Shown: one piece after another, positions 46,151-58,141 of the stretch
How the letters are laid out: the number at the start of each line of letters is the position of its first letter
Numbering within the stretch: the first letter of the stretch is position 1
Assembly: GCA_002150815.3 (NCBI GenBank)
Contig: NDFF03000158.1
Span: forward strand, 62,001 to 126,000
Length of the DNA stretch: 64,000 nt
Source: Grammothele lineata
Lineage: Eukaryota; Basidiomycota; Agaricomycetes; Polyporales; Polyporaceae
Reading direction: 5' to 3'
Program-made: the position numbers and the translations under genes
Notes under the pieces: generated by a model
Told to the model about the DNA's origin: nothing
Seen by the model: the letters and a program-made list of their open reading frames with translations, nothing else
The model's database searches: none

Positions 46151-49100
46151 CTAGTCCTTGCGCGCGGCACGCGCCTTGTCCGCCGCCTGCGGGTCGATGG
46201 GCAGCAGCTTCTTCGCGAGCCCCCCGCCCCCGCTCGAGCCCGCGCCATACCGGTCGCGGATGATGCGCGGTCGTTTGGGAGCCTGAGCGGCCGGCTCGGT
46301 GGTCCCTGGCGCCTCGGGCGCGTCCCGCTCGCGATCTGGACGAATACCCACTTAGTCTCACGGACTCGACGAAGAGAGAAGCTCGAAAGGAACACTTACC
46401 GGCAAGCGTTCGCTTCCTGCCGCCGTCGCTGCGGTCGTCGTCGAGCGCCTTCCGGTCCGCGAGGGACGGCGTTGAGGGGAGCGGCGGACCTCCCGAGCGG
46501 GACGATGGCAAATCTCCGATGCGAGAGCGCAGGCTGCCCCCCACGGGCTCTAGCGGTCCACTCCCGCCGCCATTGAGCAGCCCGGACGCAGCGTGCGGAG
46601 GCTGGTCGCGTTTCCACCCGTCCCGGTCCCGTTCCCGTTCACGGTCACGGTCACGCTCGCGATCGCGCTCGCGGTCCCGCGCGTCGGAGACCTTGCGTGC
46701 GCTGTCGCCGGAAGTCATCGCGCGCGGCGCGGAGGGCGTCGAGGGCGGGAGGGTCTTTGCGGACGAGGGCCCCTCGGGGAGGCGCTTGTCGCCCAGCTAC
46801 AGAGGCGGCCGTGGGCATGAGAAACATGGGGACGACTAGAAAGCTCGGCGGGGCGTACCTTGGTATCGATCGAAAGGCCCTTGCCGTCTTCCACGTCGCG
46901 GTCCTTCCTGCGTCGGTCCGAGTCGCGTCCCCCGCGATCGTGTCCGTCCTTCTCGGACGAACGGCGAGTCCGGTCGTCGTGGTGGCTACTGTCCTTACGA
47001 GACGAGCGCTTCGCAGGGCGGTCCGTCTCCTCAGCATGAGCGGACACTGGAAATATCGCGCGCGAGAGGGGACATACCTCGTCGTCACCCCTCCTCCGCT
47101 TACCCAGAGAGTCGTCGCCGCGATGGCGGCCCGCGTCGGGGCGGCTAGGCAGTCCACGTTCGTCCGTGGCTGCGTTCGCGCCGCTCGCGACGGTGGAGCC
47201 ACGCTCCTTCCTAGCATCGCGGTCCTCCTTCTCGTCTCGCCGGTGCCGGTCACGATCTCTGTCCCTCTCCCGGTCGCGGTCCCGATCCCGCTCACGGTGT
47301 CCGTCACGGCGCGGTTCACGCTCCTTGTGGGGGTCCCTATCCCGGTCGCGCTCCCTGTCCCTGTCGCGTTCGCGTTCGCGCCTGTCGCGGTCATGCCTGT
47401 CGCGGACCCGGTCACCCCTGTCGCCGCGCTCGCCGTCCTTCTCGCGCTCTTCCCTCGCCGCGCGCCGCTCGCTGCGGGCGCTCTCGCGACGGTCGCGCTC
47501 CGAGCGGCCCTCGCGCTCAGGCCGCTTCTCGTCCGGCTTGTCGCGCGGTGCTCGGCGGTCACCGCTCGCACGCGACTCCACGCTAGCGTTCCGCGTCCCT
47601 GGCCGGCTTGCGGGCGACGGAGAGCGGTGGCGTGGTGACGGAATTGGTGTCGCCCCTGCCTGGGCACGAGGCTCTGTGGGTGGGTGTGGGTCTGCCCTGT
47701 CGCCGTTGGCGGCCCTGGTTTGCTTCGCAGTCTCACGCAGCTCTTGGGCCGAAAGTGTCTGACTAGGTACGGAGGGAGGAGGCATATGCTGCTGGAGATC
47801 CGGCCGAGGTGGTATGCCATGAACACTGCGGGGAGAGCTAGGAAGGGGCTTGGACGCAGCTCCACGTACGGACATGGGCTGGTTGGGAGTAGGGGGCCGC
47901 GAGCCGCGAAGCTCTTGAGCGAGAGACGGAGGGATGGGAGAAGCCACTTTCGATGGCGCAGGAGCAGCCAGATTGTCCCGCTGGAGAGGCTGGTCAATGT
48001 CCATCGCATCGCCCTTCGCGTCTGGCGTGTTCCTGCCATCCTCAGTGGACCTCGGCTCCGTTCGCACCCTCTTAACGACCTCTGGACGCGGTATACTACC
48101 AAGATCCAGCCGCGTAGAACCAGGAGTGTTGCTTCGCTCCGCCGAAATCTGGGGAGCATTTGCAGCTAGCGTATGTGCTTTGGGTGCGGAAGGCGTAGAC
48201 GACGGAGGCGCAGGACGATCAGTTGCAGGCGCAGATACGCCGTTGGCCGGCGCCGGAGAGCTGGCTTGAGAATGTTCAGGCTGCGGCCCGACTTTCGGGG
48301 GAGGCTTCTTTGGAGGTTCCCACAGCCGTTCGCGTTTCTTCAATGCCGCGTAATATCTACGCTTTCAAGTGAGTACTAACGGCAAAATAATAATCACGCA
48401 GTACCACATACGCGTTGGCGAGAATCTTGAGATCGTTACGCTGTTCAACCTCGATGAGCTTCTCCATGGCCTTACTGATCATGACGCCACCGAATTCGTA
48501 GACGGAAGTGATGGGGAAGACCGGGAGGATCTCCTTGAGCACCATGATGGTATTGTAGACGCGCATGAAATCGCCTGTCTTGATACAGTCTTCCAGACAC
48601 TGTCGACGGGATCAACAATGATGCCAATCAGTGGAAAAGGGAAATTTTACCTTGGCCAATTTCCTATGCCACTTCTTCAGGATCTGCTGGAACTCGTTCC
48701 ACGCCATAAGGACATATTTGGCATCCCGACGGTTTTCGAAGCCAGGTAAAGCCACAGACTGGCCCCCAGTCTTCGTATGGTTCTCCTGGTTAAACAGCTG
48801 TTCGTTCTGATGCCACTTCAGCAGATCGTCCAGGATGCCGTGGAGGAAACGACCTAGCATTGGCATTAGTACAATAGAAAGAAACCTAATAGGGGTTGAC
48901 GCACCGTAGTTCCTGACTTCATATTCGCTGCACGAGAACAAGACCACCTTCACGTTGTCCCCAAGAATCTGTTTTTTGCTCAAAATATGCTATCAATCAA
49001 TGTAAAGTACATTTACATACCTTGTCATAGCACATGAGGGTGGAGAACCCGGGGGTGCCTTGGAGGTGCATAACCTTGATGAACTGGGCGCAGAAGTCGG

Positions 49101-52100
49101 CATCCATGGGTGAGATCAAACACCTCGGTTGTATACAGTGCTCGAGGATGTATCCCGCAAGGGTGCCTCTGACGGGGTCTGAGAGATACTGTTAGTCCAT
49201 TCCACCACATACCCTGATAAGCACTCACTGTGCGAGAACCAATGTTGCTTTTCCCGTGCAAGACGCTTGATGGTGAAAGAGCGACAGGCGGTCTGTTCCT
49301 TCAGCTCACGACGGAGCGCTGAAATGACGACTTCGATCTTCTTGGATTTGTCTCTGTGTAGGCCAGCCGTCGCACGCTTAGCGCGATCCGAGGAACGAGA
49401 CGCAGCAGTGGCTAGAGAGTCTTCTGACTGCTGCAGCGCACGCAAGGACGCATGTTCCTCGTCGTACCGTTTGGTCGGCGGGGAGAGCTCGTATGTCGAG
49501 AGTTGCCAGAACGTGAGGTAGAAGGCGGGGCTACGATTGACATCAAGTCGAGCTCCGGCATAAGAGCTTGTGCCACGCACCCGATGATCTCCGCGGCACT
49601 GGCAGGTATGATCTTCTTGACGTCCTCGAATAGTGGCTGAAGTTCAGGTAACCAAGGGCTCTGTGGGCCACACTTCAGGTCGGAGATCAAGAGGTGCGGA
49701 CTCATGACGAACCTCGGGTTGGGGTGGCGGCTTCTCCTCAGTGGACTCCATCACGACATCTCCGTTCTGAGGTGCAGATGCAGCTGGCTTGGATTCGCTG
49801 GCCGTTTCTCCGTTGGCGGTAACTCCGTTAGTAGTCGCACTCTCCGCATTCGGATTGGGAGAGGCAACACGAGAAGTTGTCGTATTCTGCTCACGCTTAG
49901 CGGCAAGCGCCGCTTTGAGCCGCTTCTCTGCCTCTTCGCTTGCTATGCGTTCCTTCTCTTGTAGGGCAAGGGCGGATTTCTACAGCGGGAAGTAAGCCAC
50001 CTGCTGCCTGGGCTTGAACATCGCGCGGAAGGAAACGTACCAGGAGGGCAGCACTGAGGATCGGTCTATAGATCTGCATGCAAATGGGCCCGCAAATGCC
50101 ATACTTCTCGCCCAAGTCTGCGAGGGGTGGGACAATCTTGTTCGTGTATTCCTCAGCGGGGATGATGGATGGTGTAGTGAGCAACTCGAGATATTGCAAG
50201 AGAACTCCGTGCAGCTATCGCAGACGGATTAAGATCAATACGAACAATATGCACAAGTCTGAGCGTACCGTATCGAATAGATTTGCCAACGACTTGAGGT
50301 GCGCATCGGGTGCTTGGAAGACGCATGACTGCCTCTGTTGCGCGATCTGGATGAGGAGGGGCAGAGCGAAGCCCGAGCTGAGCAAAGTAGAGCCGAGTCT
50401 GGTGTGGCCTCTCAGGATGGGATCGTTGACATCCTGTCGTGCGCCACGCGTCCCCGAAGCGATCGCCTCGATGCGCAACGTCGGGCCGCCTGCCATGGCC
50501 ACCACCTGTGAGTCCGACAGGCTCGGGAGGGGTTCGATACCGGCCATTTTCCAGATGAGTTCGCGGAAGATGACGACGTCGGTCGTGATGCCGTTGTGCA
50601 ACTGGTGGACAATGTAGTTGAGGATGGGGTTGAGGTCGGCGCTGTAGCGGCGGTAGAGCATAGAAGTAAACGACGCCAGACCTGCAACGAAATAAGTAAC
50701 ATAGGGATGCAAAAGAACGGGTATGGCGTACTCGTAAGCCAGTCGGAGGTGTTCACCCCGTCATCCTTCACCCGTGCCTTGTGCGGGTTGGCGAAGGCCT
50801 CGAGGATGATGTATAGCAACACATCGAATCCCATGATGGTAACGAAGTTCAGCGATTGGATAACAACACCCGCGAGGTTGTCGTACGCCATAATCTGGTT
50901 GACCGCGTTCGTGAAGAAGATGCACGGGTTCGCGTTGGCGAGCTTCCCGACAGACCCAGCCAAGTGAACGACAGTCTGGTGCGAGAGTCGCCGCATGATT
51001 CCTTTCGCCTCGCGGTCCGCTTGCACGAAGCGGATGCGTAGCTCCGGGTGCGACTTGTAGACGCTCGCCTTCCATTCGCCGTACAGTTGCCACCGGGTCG
51101 TGACCTCGAACTGCCTGACGATGCTCCAAACGTCGACGGTACAGACCGCATTGCCCCGGATGAGGGGGAGGGAGGTGAGGAAGTAGAGGCGGGTGACCTT
51201 GAACCAAAAGCGCATAACTGGATGTTGCTGATCCGGGAGACCGACTTGCTTCTTCGTGTTGGGGTCCAGCTGGCACTACAGAAACTGTGAGGACGGCTGG
51301 CGTGGGGAGCGACTAACAACTCACGATAGAAAGAATGTGCTGACGCCCGATGCGCGCAAACTTCGTGAGGAAGGTAGGGTCACGCGAGATGTGAAGTCCT
51401 ATGAAGCGCATGAGGGGTTCGACAACATCGGCGAGATCGTCGAATGAAGCGCAAATAGGAACACGTGACGCCCAATCGGGGAAGAAGAATACGAAGTCGG
51501 TCGTGGTCGTGGGAGGAGGGGGCGGAGCAACAAGCGTGAGTTGAGGCTTCCGTGCCGGAGCAGGTACGACTCCGGTGGAACCGTAACGCGCGCGAGGAGT
51601 CGCAAAGGACGCCAGTTTCTCTTTGCTGGATGCAGCAGGCATGTGCATATCAACGGCAGTATCATAGAGTCCAGCAAACGAGTGATGCACAATCCGAAGC
51701 ATCAGGTCTGCAAGCTCAGGATACGCATCGACCATCCATGGATACTGCGACAGGATAGCAATCGCGGGACGCAGAGCGCCAACAGAGAGCAAAGCATGCA
51801 CAAGCCCAAGCTTCTGGTTTGGCGTCTCTTTTGCTGGCTCCTCCTTCTTCGGCTCTGGAGCGGGATTGCGCCCTTTGCTCGACGAGGAGCCTCCAGATTC
51901 CAGAGGTGCAGCCATAGCAAGCTGGCTGCTCTTGGCACCAGCTATACGACCATTGACGTTTGCTAGGTACGTCTGGCGGAAGGTATCCATATCCGCATCG
52001 GCAGGTCCAACCTAAGAAGCCCATTAAGCACACTGCTCGATACTCACTTTCACGAGCACCTACATGAGGATACAGGTCCTCTAGCGTCAAGAACCCTTCC

Positions 52101-53341
52101 CGGATCAACACGGCCGCCATGAGGTAGAGATTTCGAGGAGTGGTCTCCGTTACGTCCGGCGACTGGGTCTATATTAAGCGCTATGAAGCAAGGGTCCTAA
52201 TTCAATGGATACTAACCTGATAGTAGGTGAATTTGAAGCCCAGAACTTGAGCCAATACGCGGGCGTTGCTGCCATTGGCGACCGGGGGTGCACCAGCCTG
52301 TTCCTCCGCAAGCTTGAGGACTTCGTCGAGGCTTTTCCCTCGGTATTGGGCAGGATCAGCTTCGACAGCCATCTCCTCTTGTTTGACATTCGACCGTATA
52401 CGGCCACCCCATGGCGAGAAAGAAAGTAAGGAAAGGAAGAACGCATGGTGCGTAGCCAGGTGGACCGAGAACACGTCGAGAATGATGTCGAGCGCGCGGT
52501 TTGGATCCAGATCGAAGTAACCAATGAGGCCCAAGGCCCGTTCCCATGTGGGGCGGGCACGAGCATCGATGGCCTCTGTGCTCTCGGCAGGGTAACCGGT
52601 CGAGGGAGAATGAGCCGGACCAAGACTGCTTGTGAGCTCGGTGGTGAGCTTGCTGTAGCCCTCGGATTGCTCACGCAGTAAGTTGAATTTGTTCTGCTTG
52701 TAGCTGACCTCGCCGTGTGAGACTAGGTATGAGCTCGGGTGTTGAGATTTACTCACAAGAGGCCTGTTCGCGTCCGAATTTCCTTCCTCTCGAATGCCAG
52801 TTTGTCCGCTATGAGTCCAACCGTTGCAACGAGACCCAGGTCAAGTCGCTCGCGGCAGACGTCAGGGTCAAGTACGCCGAGGATCTTGGAAGCTACGTTA
52901 GGATTCTTCTAGGCAGAACGGAGCAACGACAGAACACACCAGCAGCTTCCTGAGCAATGTCACCAACGTCTCCTTATCCGCCTCTGCGTCCTCCTTCGCC
53001 TTCACGGCCTGCGCCACGGTGGCGGCGGTCATTTCTCCCTGGTCCGCAATGCTTGCCGTGCTCTTCGCGTCGGCAAGTATCTCTTCCAGCTCCGAGTCAA
53101 TGGCCCAGATTACATCCACGAGGACTTCACCAAATGCTGCAGTATTGGGATTCTTGTCCGCGCCAGTCGAAGAGGAGGGCAAGTGGTCGACGACAGACCG
53201 AACGAAGACAATCAATGCGTCGACGGAGAGCCGCTTCTTTAGAGACAAGGAGTTGAGTGTAGATGACAAAAGTGCATGATACACCGTTATGAGCGTAGTG
53301 TTGCATTCCGGGTCGTGTGGATTTGAATGGGGCGCGGCCAC
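46151..53341 (-). CDS. THO2: THO complex subunit 2
   Basis: Nineteen exons: 52940-53341, 52757-52884, 52217-52703, 52064-52168, 51325-52011, 50732-51275, 50269-50681, 50041-50214, 49713-49979, 49581-49672, 49229-49530, 49021-49178, 48905-48968, 48651-48853, 48381-48599, 47078-48337, 46859-47029, 46400-46796 and 46151-46335. They give 2085 aa. THOC2-family blocks include FYKQNKFNLLREQSEGYSKL, RFWFKVTRLYFLTSLPLIRGN, ADLNPILNYIVHQLHNG, PAFYLTFWQLSTYELSPP and CLISPMDADFCAQFIK. The last ~640 residues are disordered, with long RD/ER repeats, as usual for RNA-binding tails of THO2. THO couples transcription to mRNA export and limits R-loops in the nucleus. The junction at 48337-48381 is the least certain: a 43-nt intron is the only choice that keeps frame. 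Intron 47030-47077 (48 nt) is in frame and stop-free. Confidence 0.92.
46621..46685 (-). repeat. coding RD/ER hexamer repeat in THO2
   Basis: Imperfect 6-nt units encode alternating Arg-Asp and Arg-Glu near the THO2 C-terminus. A second, longer block of the same type lies at about 47205-47430. Both are translated low-complexity sequence. Confidence 0.8.
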
Positions 53342-54805
53342 CAGCTTGCGACTACCGCCACGGTATATAAACCAGACGGGTTATAAATGCAAGGGAGACG
53401 TACCATTCTGCATCACCACCACTCTCCCAGTTCTCCAGGCATTTCAGTGTCGTCTCCAAGATCTCCATGCAAGACGACGAAGGTAAGGAAAGGAAAGGGA
53501 ACACAAGGGGAATGACCGACGTCCGATCCGCGCTGCACTCGTTGTGGCGAAGGTGGATGTTGTGCCATGTTTGTGTCTCATGTAGGCGCTTGCCCACGCC
53601 TTATAACGCACCTCCCTACCATCATCTTTGCAGGTACTGATTCCCTCGGATTCAGCTGCAACTCATCGCTATCGTCTGCCTCTGCCTTCTTCGAGATGAG
53701 ATATTAGTCTGGGGTGGTCTCATCGACATATCCTAACACCTCAAGAATCCCTGTCTCGTTCTACAACCTTGCAATGCTCTCTGATCGTTTCTGCCTCGTC
53801 AAGGGAGCGAACAGCAGACAGTAGCAGACAAACGTCGCAATGTTGGAGACTTAGAGGAGGGATAGGTCTTGAAAGGTCGTAGACAGGATGAAGTTGTCAC
53901 CTTTCCGAGAATTTATAATCCTGACCAGGCCTACTTCCAACAACTACTCGCGCCGAAGCCCTCGTCGCATCTCTCCCTAAATGCCTCTATGCCTCTATAC
54001 CCATAGAACATTTCGAGGCGGCGTTGGCCTATATGCAATCAATGCGCCGCCAGATGTCAGGGCTTTCGTTTGCATTTACGACATTAACGTCTTCCCGCGA
54101 TATTCGCACTCCGTTTTTGCTCCGACGGATACTCGACATGGGTGAGTTTAACTCCGGTTGCGTTGGCCGCGAGAACGGGTCGAAGGATATTGAGGATCGC
54201 AGCATGGTTTGTTCTTCTATCGTTTGGTTCATCGCCTGAATGACGTATCCTCAAGAACGTCGAAGCACCGTATACATGCCGTGTCTCGGTCATGAGGGGT
54301 ATCACATGGAGCCACTATGATTCCGCCACTCACCAGAAAGGCTCTGTGCTAACTTATGAGCGCATAGGAACCGACGGTATTGAAGACCGCGCGGACCGCC
54401 GCATGCGAAATCCCTCGACTGGAGCTCAGGAGCACTTTACATAAAGCCTCAACTACTCTCCGGTGAGGCCGCATGCGAATGGGGGCGGAGACGCGCGCGG
54501 CACGACGGGCGAATTTCCTCGTGGAATCAGTGCATCAACGACGTGTCGAGCGCAGCACCGCTGGTTCCGTCCCTGGACCAGCCTGAGCTTTTGCACCGGC
54601 AATGCGAGGGCGCCCAGAGTCTTGCGGTTTTTAACGGCTCGCCGCCCGACCTGCGCACATCACCCAATTCCGACCTGCCCGCTTCCCTTCTCTTCTCGAG
54701 CCTCTTATATAGCCCGCAGCCCCTCGGGGGGACCAGGTCGCCTTCCGCTCGCTTCGCCTCGCTTGCTCTTCTTCGACTGGTCTACCTTCACCAGTGACCA
54801 CCTTC
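53342..54805. other. 1.46-kb divergent region, THO2 / glycosidase A
   Basis: This stretch lies between outward-facing starts. It contains only short motif-free frames and is AT-richer around 53600-54450. It should hold the THO2 promoter and the upstream control region of the secreted enzyme gene. No mobile-element hallmark (terminal repeats, transposase frame) is seen. Confidence 0.4.
54706..54711 (+). promoter_or_regulatory. TATA box of glycosidase A
   Basis: TATATA followed by GCCCGC, 95 nt before the ATG at 54806. A similar A/T core next to GC(C)CGC recurs before both paralogues. Confidence 0.55.
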
Positions 54806-56695
54806 ATGGTCGCTTACGGCGTTCTTCTCGCGAGCTTGGCTGCATGTTCTTTCACTCCAGCCACGGCGGTCCAGACCGGTCTCAATGATTCGATGGTCGC
54901 AAAAGTCAAGGCAAACTTGCGCCAAATAGCCACTCACAGGTACGCCGCGCACCGCGCACGTGCTGCCCAGAACGTGCCCTCATCATTTTGCTGAGCGGTT
55001 CTTTATAGTTGGGAAATTGGCACGGAACTTGAGGCCTTGACTGAGCTGGAGTGGTCGAGCCTATCGGTCTTCGCCAGCTCGACGCTGCCCCCGCCCACAT
55101 TGCTGACCTCCTCGGACAACGCGTCTGACGTTATCGCCATTGCAACCGAGTAAGGCCGCGAGGCGGCGCCTCAGCCTTGCATGTTCAGGTACCGAGAACT
55201 CACCGCTGACCGCTTTTATTCCGCTGTTGCCCAGGATTGTGAGGAATATTACTGACCCGACGGGGCCACTTATCAACGGCGATGGCGCGGTCGGTGACCC
55301 GGCGAGTGAGCGGAAGCATCTCGTGACGTCGGACAAACCCCTTGAACTTACGCATTGACAGGTGTCGGCCAGGCCGTCCTCCTGGCAAATTGGACCCGCA
55401 CGAACCTAAGCGACTATGAATTCTCATACGCGGCAGCCAACCAGCTCAACTACCTCCTCAATGTTGCTCCGCGTACTGATGACGGTGCTATCTCTCAGCG
55501 CGAGGATCAAGTCCAGCTGTGGTGCGTCTCCCGTTTCCCCACGTGGAGATTGTGGCCTGAATGTCGTATAGGGCCGATTTCGTTTACATGGCGCCTCCGT
55601 TTATCGCGTACTACGGGGCACTCCAAAATGGCGATGAAGGCTTGAGCCTGCTCACGGAGGCATACACTCAATGCAAACTCTATCGCCAATACCTCAAGAG
55701 TGACAGTGGTCTCTGGGAACACATTGTCCTCGGCAATGGCTCTGGCCCGGATTACAACCACTGGGGTACTGGTGAGAAAGCTTGGCATTTTTCGGGTGCA
55801 GGTCTGTACTGAAGTTTGCCAGGGAACGGATGGGCTGCGGCCGGAATGTTGCGCGTCCTCGAGACGATTCAGAACTCAGAATTCTCTACCTCGTTGATCG
55901 TTGAGCAGGCGGACCTCCAGGAATGGGTCGACGAAATTCTCACAGCCGCATGGACATACCAGGTGAGTGGAGCGGATGTTTTGAACCCGCGCTACACGGT
56001 TTCGGGTGCGGTGTGCTTGGCTTGAACGGGGCGTCATACGCGGACTTGCTTGTGCTGCGTTGCCGTTCAAGCGCCGCCCTCTTGCTTGGCTTTACTCTAA
56101 CGTTCATGAGTGCCGTCGGCATAGGGCGCTTCGCGCTGACGACTGCTTCAGTACCTCAGGCACCGGAACATTTTGGTATGTTTGAGTTTGGCTAACCAGG
56201 GGCAGTAACGGCACCCTCGGGGAGGTGCCAGAGTCTAACCATAGTTCCTGATACTTCGCTAGCTTGGCTCGGCATGATATTGCGATCAATGCTAACTGAA
56301 ACCCTCTCTTTCGACAGCACCCTAACGGCACCCTGTACAACTACATCGACCAAGACACCTCCTTTGCCGACAGCTCATCCACCGCCCTCCTCGCAGCAGC
56401 GTCCTACCGCCTCGCCACCATCACTGGGGACTGGACACACATCACTGCAGCGTCAAAAGCGTTCGACCTCATCAAAGCTAGCCTGACCGAGGACGGCTGG
56501 CTCCTTAACACCGTTGATCCCCTCACATTCAGCACTGCCTCACCGCCGGGCACGTATAGCCCAGAGGGCCAGGCGTTCGTGCTCCTGCTGCAGGCAGCGT
56601 GGCGCGACTTCATGAACTCCCCGCTGACCCGGGTGTGGTGTTCCCTCCTCACCATCCCCAGTGTATCCGATAATTCCACTGTGTGCTCTCGTTGA
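54806..56695 (+). CDS. secreted six-hairpin glycosidase (GH88/GH105-like), paralogue A
   Basis: Exons 54806-54939, 55009-55149, 55235-55305, 55362-55521, 55572-55771, 55823-55962 and 56318-56695 give 407 aa. A signal peptide covers the first ~22 residues (MVAYGVLLASLAACSF). Family elements are GQAVLLANWTRTNLSD, ADFVYMAPPFIAYYGAL, then YNHWGTGNGWAAAGMLRVL and GTLYNYIDQDTSFADSSSTA. These fit the (alpha/alpha)6 barrel of unsaturated glucuronyl/rhamnogalacturonyl hydrolases, which trim lyase products of pectin or glycosaminoglycan type; the exact substrate is not readable. Several N-glycosylation sequons (NWT, NIT, NLS, NAS) fit secretion. The last intron is 355 nt, five times the others. The C-terminus ends in TVCSR, as in paralogue C. 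It is the first of three tandem copies. Confidence 0.82.
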
Positions 56696-58141
56696 GCTTC
56701 GGTCGTCATGATGGCGTCGTGAGCTTAGCGTCACGATCTGTAGCTTCTCTCAGGCTGTATTTCTGATAGGATGTACGATACTGGAACTAGATGTAGGGTT
56801 CTTGTTGTATGACCCGTGTATTACTAGAAGGTATAGACGGATTATTAGATTTTCATGTTGTATGCACACGGCATCGAAACCGTCGCCGAGCAAAGCCCAA
56901 GCCCTTATGAGCCCCTGGCAAGCAGACGCGGGGGCTGAATCCGTTTCTGCCACCTGCTGGGCTCAGGCGCTCCTAGCCGGGCCGTCCCCCCCTTGCGCCT
57001 CCGGCCGCCCAGCGCCGCCCGAGAACCCACTGATCTTCAACGCACCGGTTTCCCTCTCCTTCGCCGCCTCCCTCGCTTTTGCCACCATTTTGGCCACTTC
57101 ATGCACGCCCGTGATGCGCACAATGAGCTACATCATAGGGCTCCAAAGGACCTGGACTACTCTACGCAAGCAAAATAGCGCCTGCTCCCACGTCGAGCTC
57201 TTTGGTTCGAACCACATGCACATGTCCTCGGAGGCCTTGTATGAGAGCCGCCCTGCAACACAGCAGTCACTACTCGCCAGCTCCGACAGACACATGCAAA
57301 ACAAACTTAGACATACCGTCAACACACTGTCTACCGTTCCGTGGAACACTGACAAGTGAAAGCCTCATGGTACTCTTTGTATGAGTGTGCGCGCATATAA
57401 CCTGGTCCTCGTGGCTGCCTTTGTTGAACGGCTCATCGCCCTACCAGCTATACCGCTATATCTCACCCCTATCATAATTTTGGGGATTCTAAGCCATAGC
57501 ATCCTTTTCCCCTCAGAATTCAATGCAGCAGGGTCCGTGGCCCGTGGGCCGTGCGTGTCGGCTTTCGAAGAGGATCTGATTCTGCCCGTAAGTCCCACTG
57601 TAATGCACACGAGAACTTGATCGGACATAGTTGGCTGACAGGATAGCTTTCAGCCTGCATCGCAAATACTGCATGGGAGATCACGACAGTGATTCAATGG
57701 CGATCATCAGCATATCGGACGTCCAGCATTCAGCGGATCACCACGAAAGGTGATCCCGCAGGGTCAACATTCAGGCAGGTATTGAGGCTCAGTCGTTTCA
57801 AACGATGTGTGGGGGCACCGCGGAGCCGCGCGGCCCAATGAGCGAGGCCCGTCAGCCTTAGTCTGTTTCTACGACGTCGCTTCCGCCGCCTCGATCCTTC
57901 TCCCGAATAAGGTCAGCCGCCGTTGGTTGGCTATCGGACTCAATGCGGGCGTTCTCAAACACTCCGATCAATGTTTGTTCGCTCTGAGGCCCGCCGAATA
58001 CCAACATCTCTGGGCGCATGCGTGTCATCCTCTCTGCCCGCCCCGCTGATTAAAAAGCCGCCGCACCAGTAGAGATGCTGCAGTCGTCTTCTTGCCCACC
58101 CTCGCTGTCTGCTCACCCCGCAGAAAAAGCTTGTCTCGCTC
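56696..58141. other. 1.45-kb spacer between glycosidases A and B
   Basis: No gene, repeat or recognisable remnant is seen. Short frames across it lack motifs and splice-linked continuation. An ATTAAAAAG element (58049-58057) near its end probably serves paralogue B. Confidence 0.4.
58049..58057 (+). promoter_or_regulatory. TATA-like element of glycosidase B
   Basis: ATTAAAAAG followed by CCGCCG, about 90 nt before the ATG at 58142. It occupies the same position as the TATA box of paralogue A. Confidence 0.4.

Noticed and set aside
57128..57628. short frames in the glycosidase A-B spacer considered as a glycosidase remnant
   Set aside because: Translations share none of the paralogues' motifs (ADFVYM, HWGTGN, GTLYNY).
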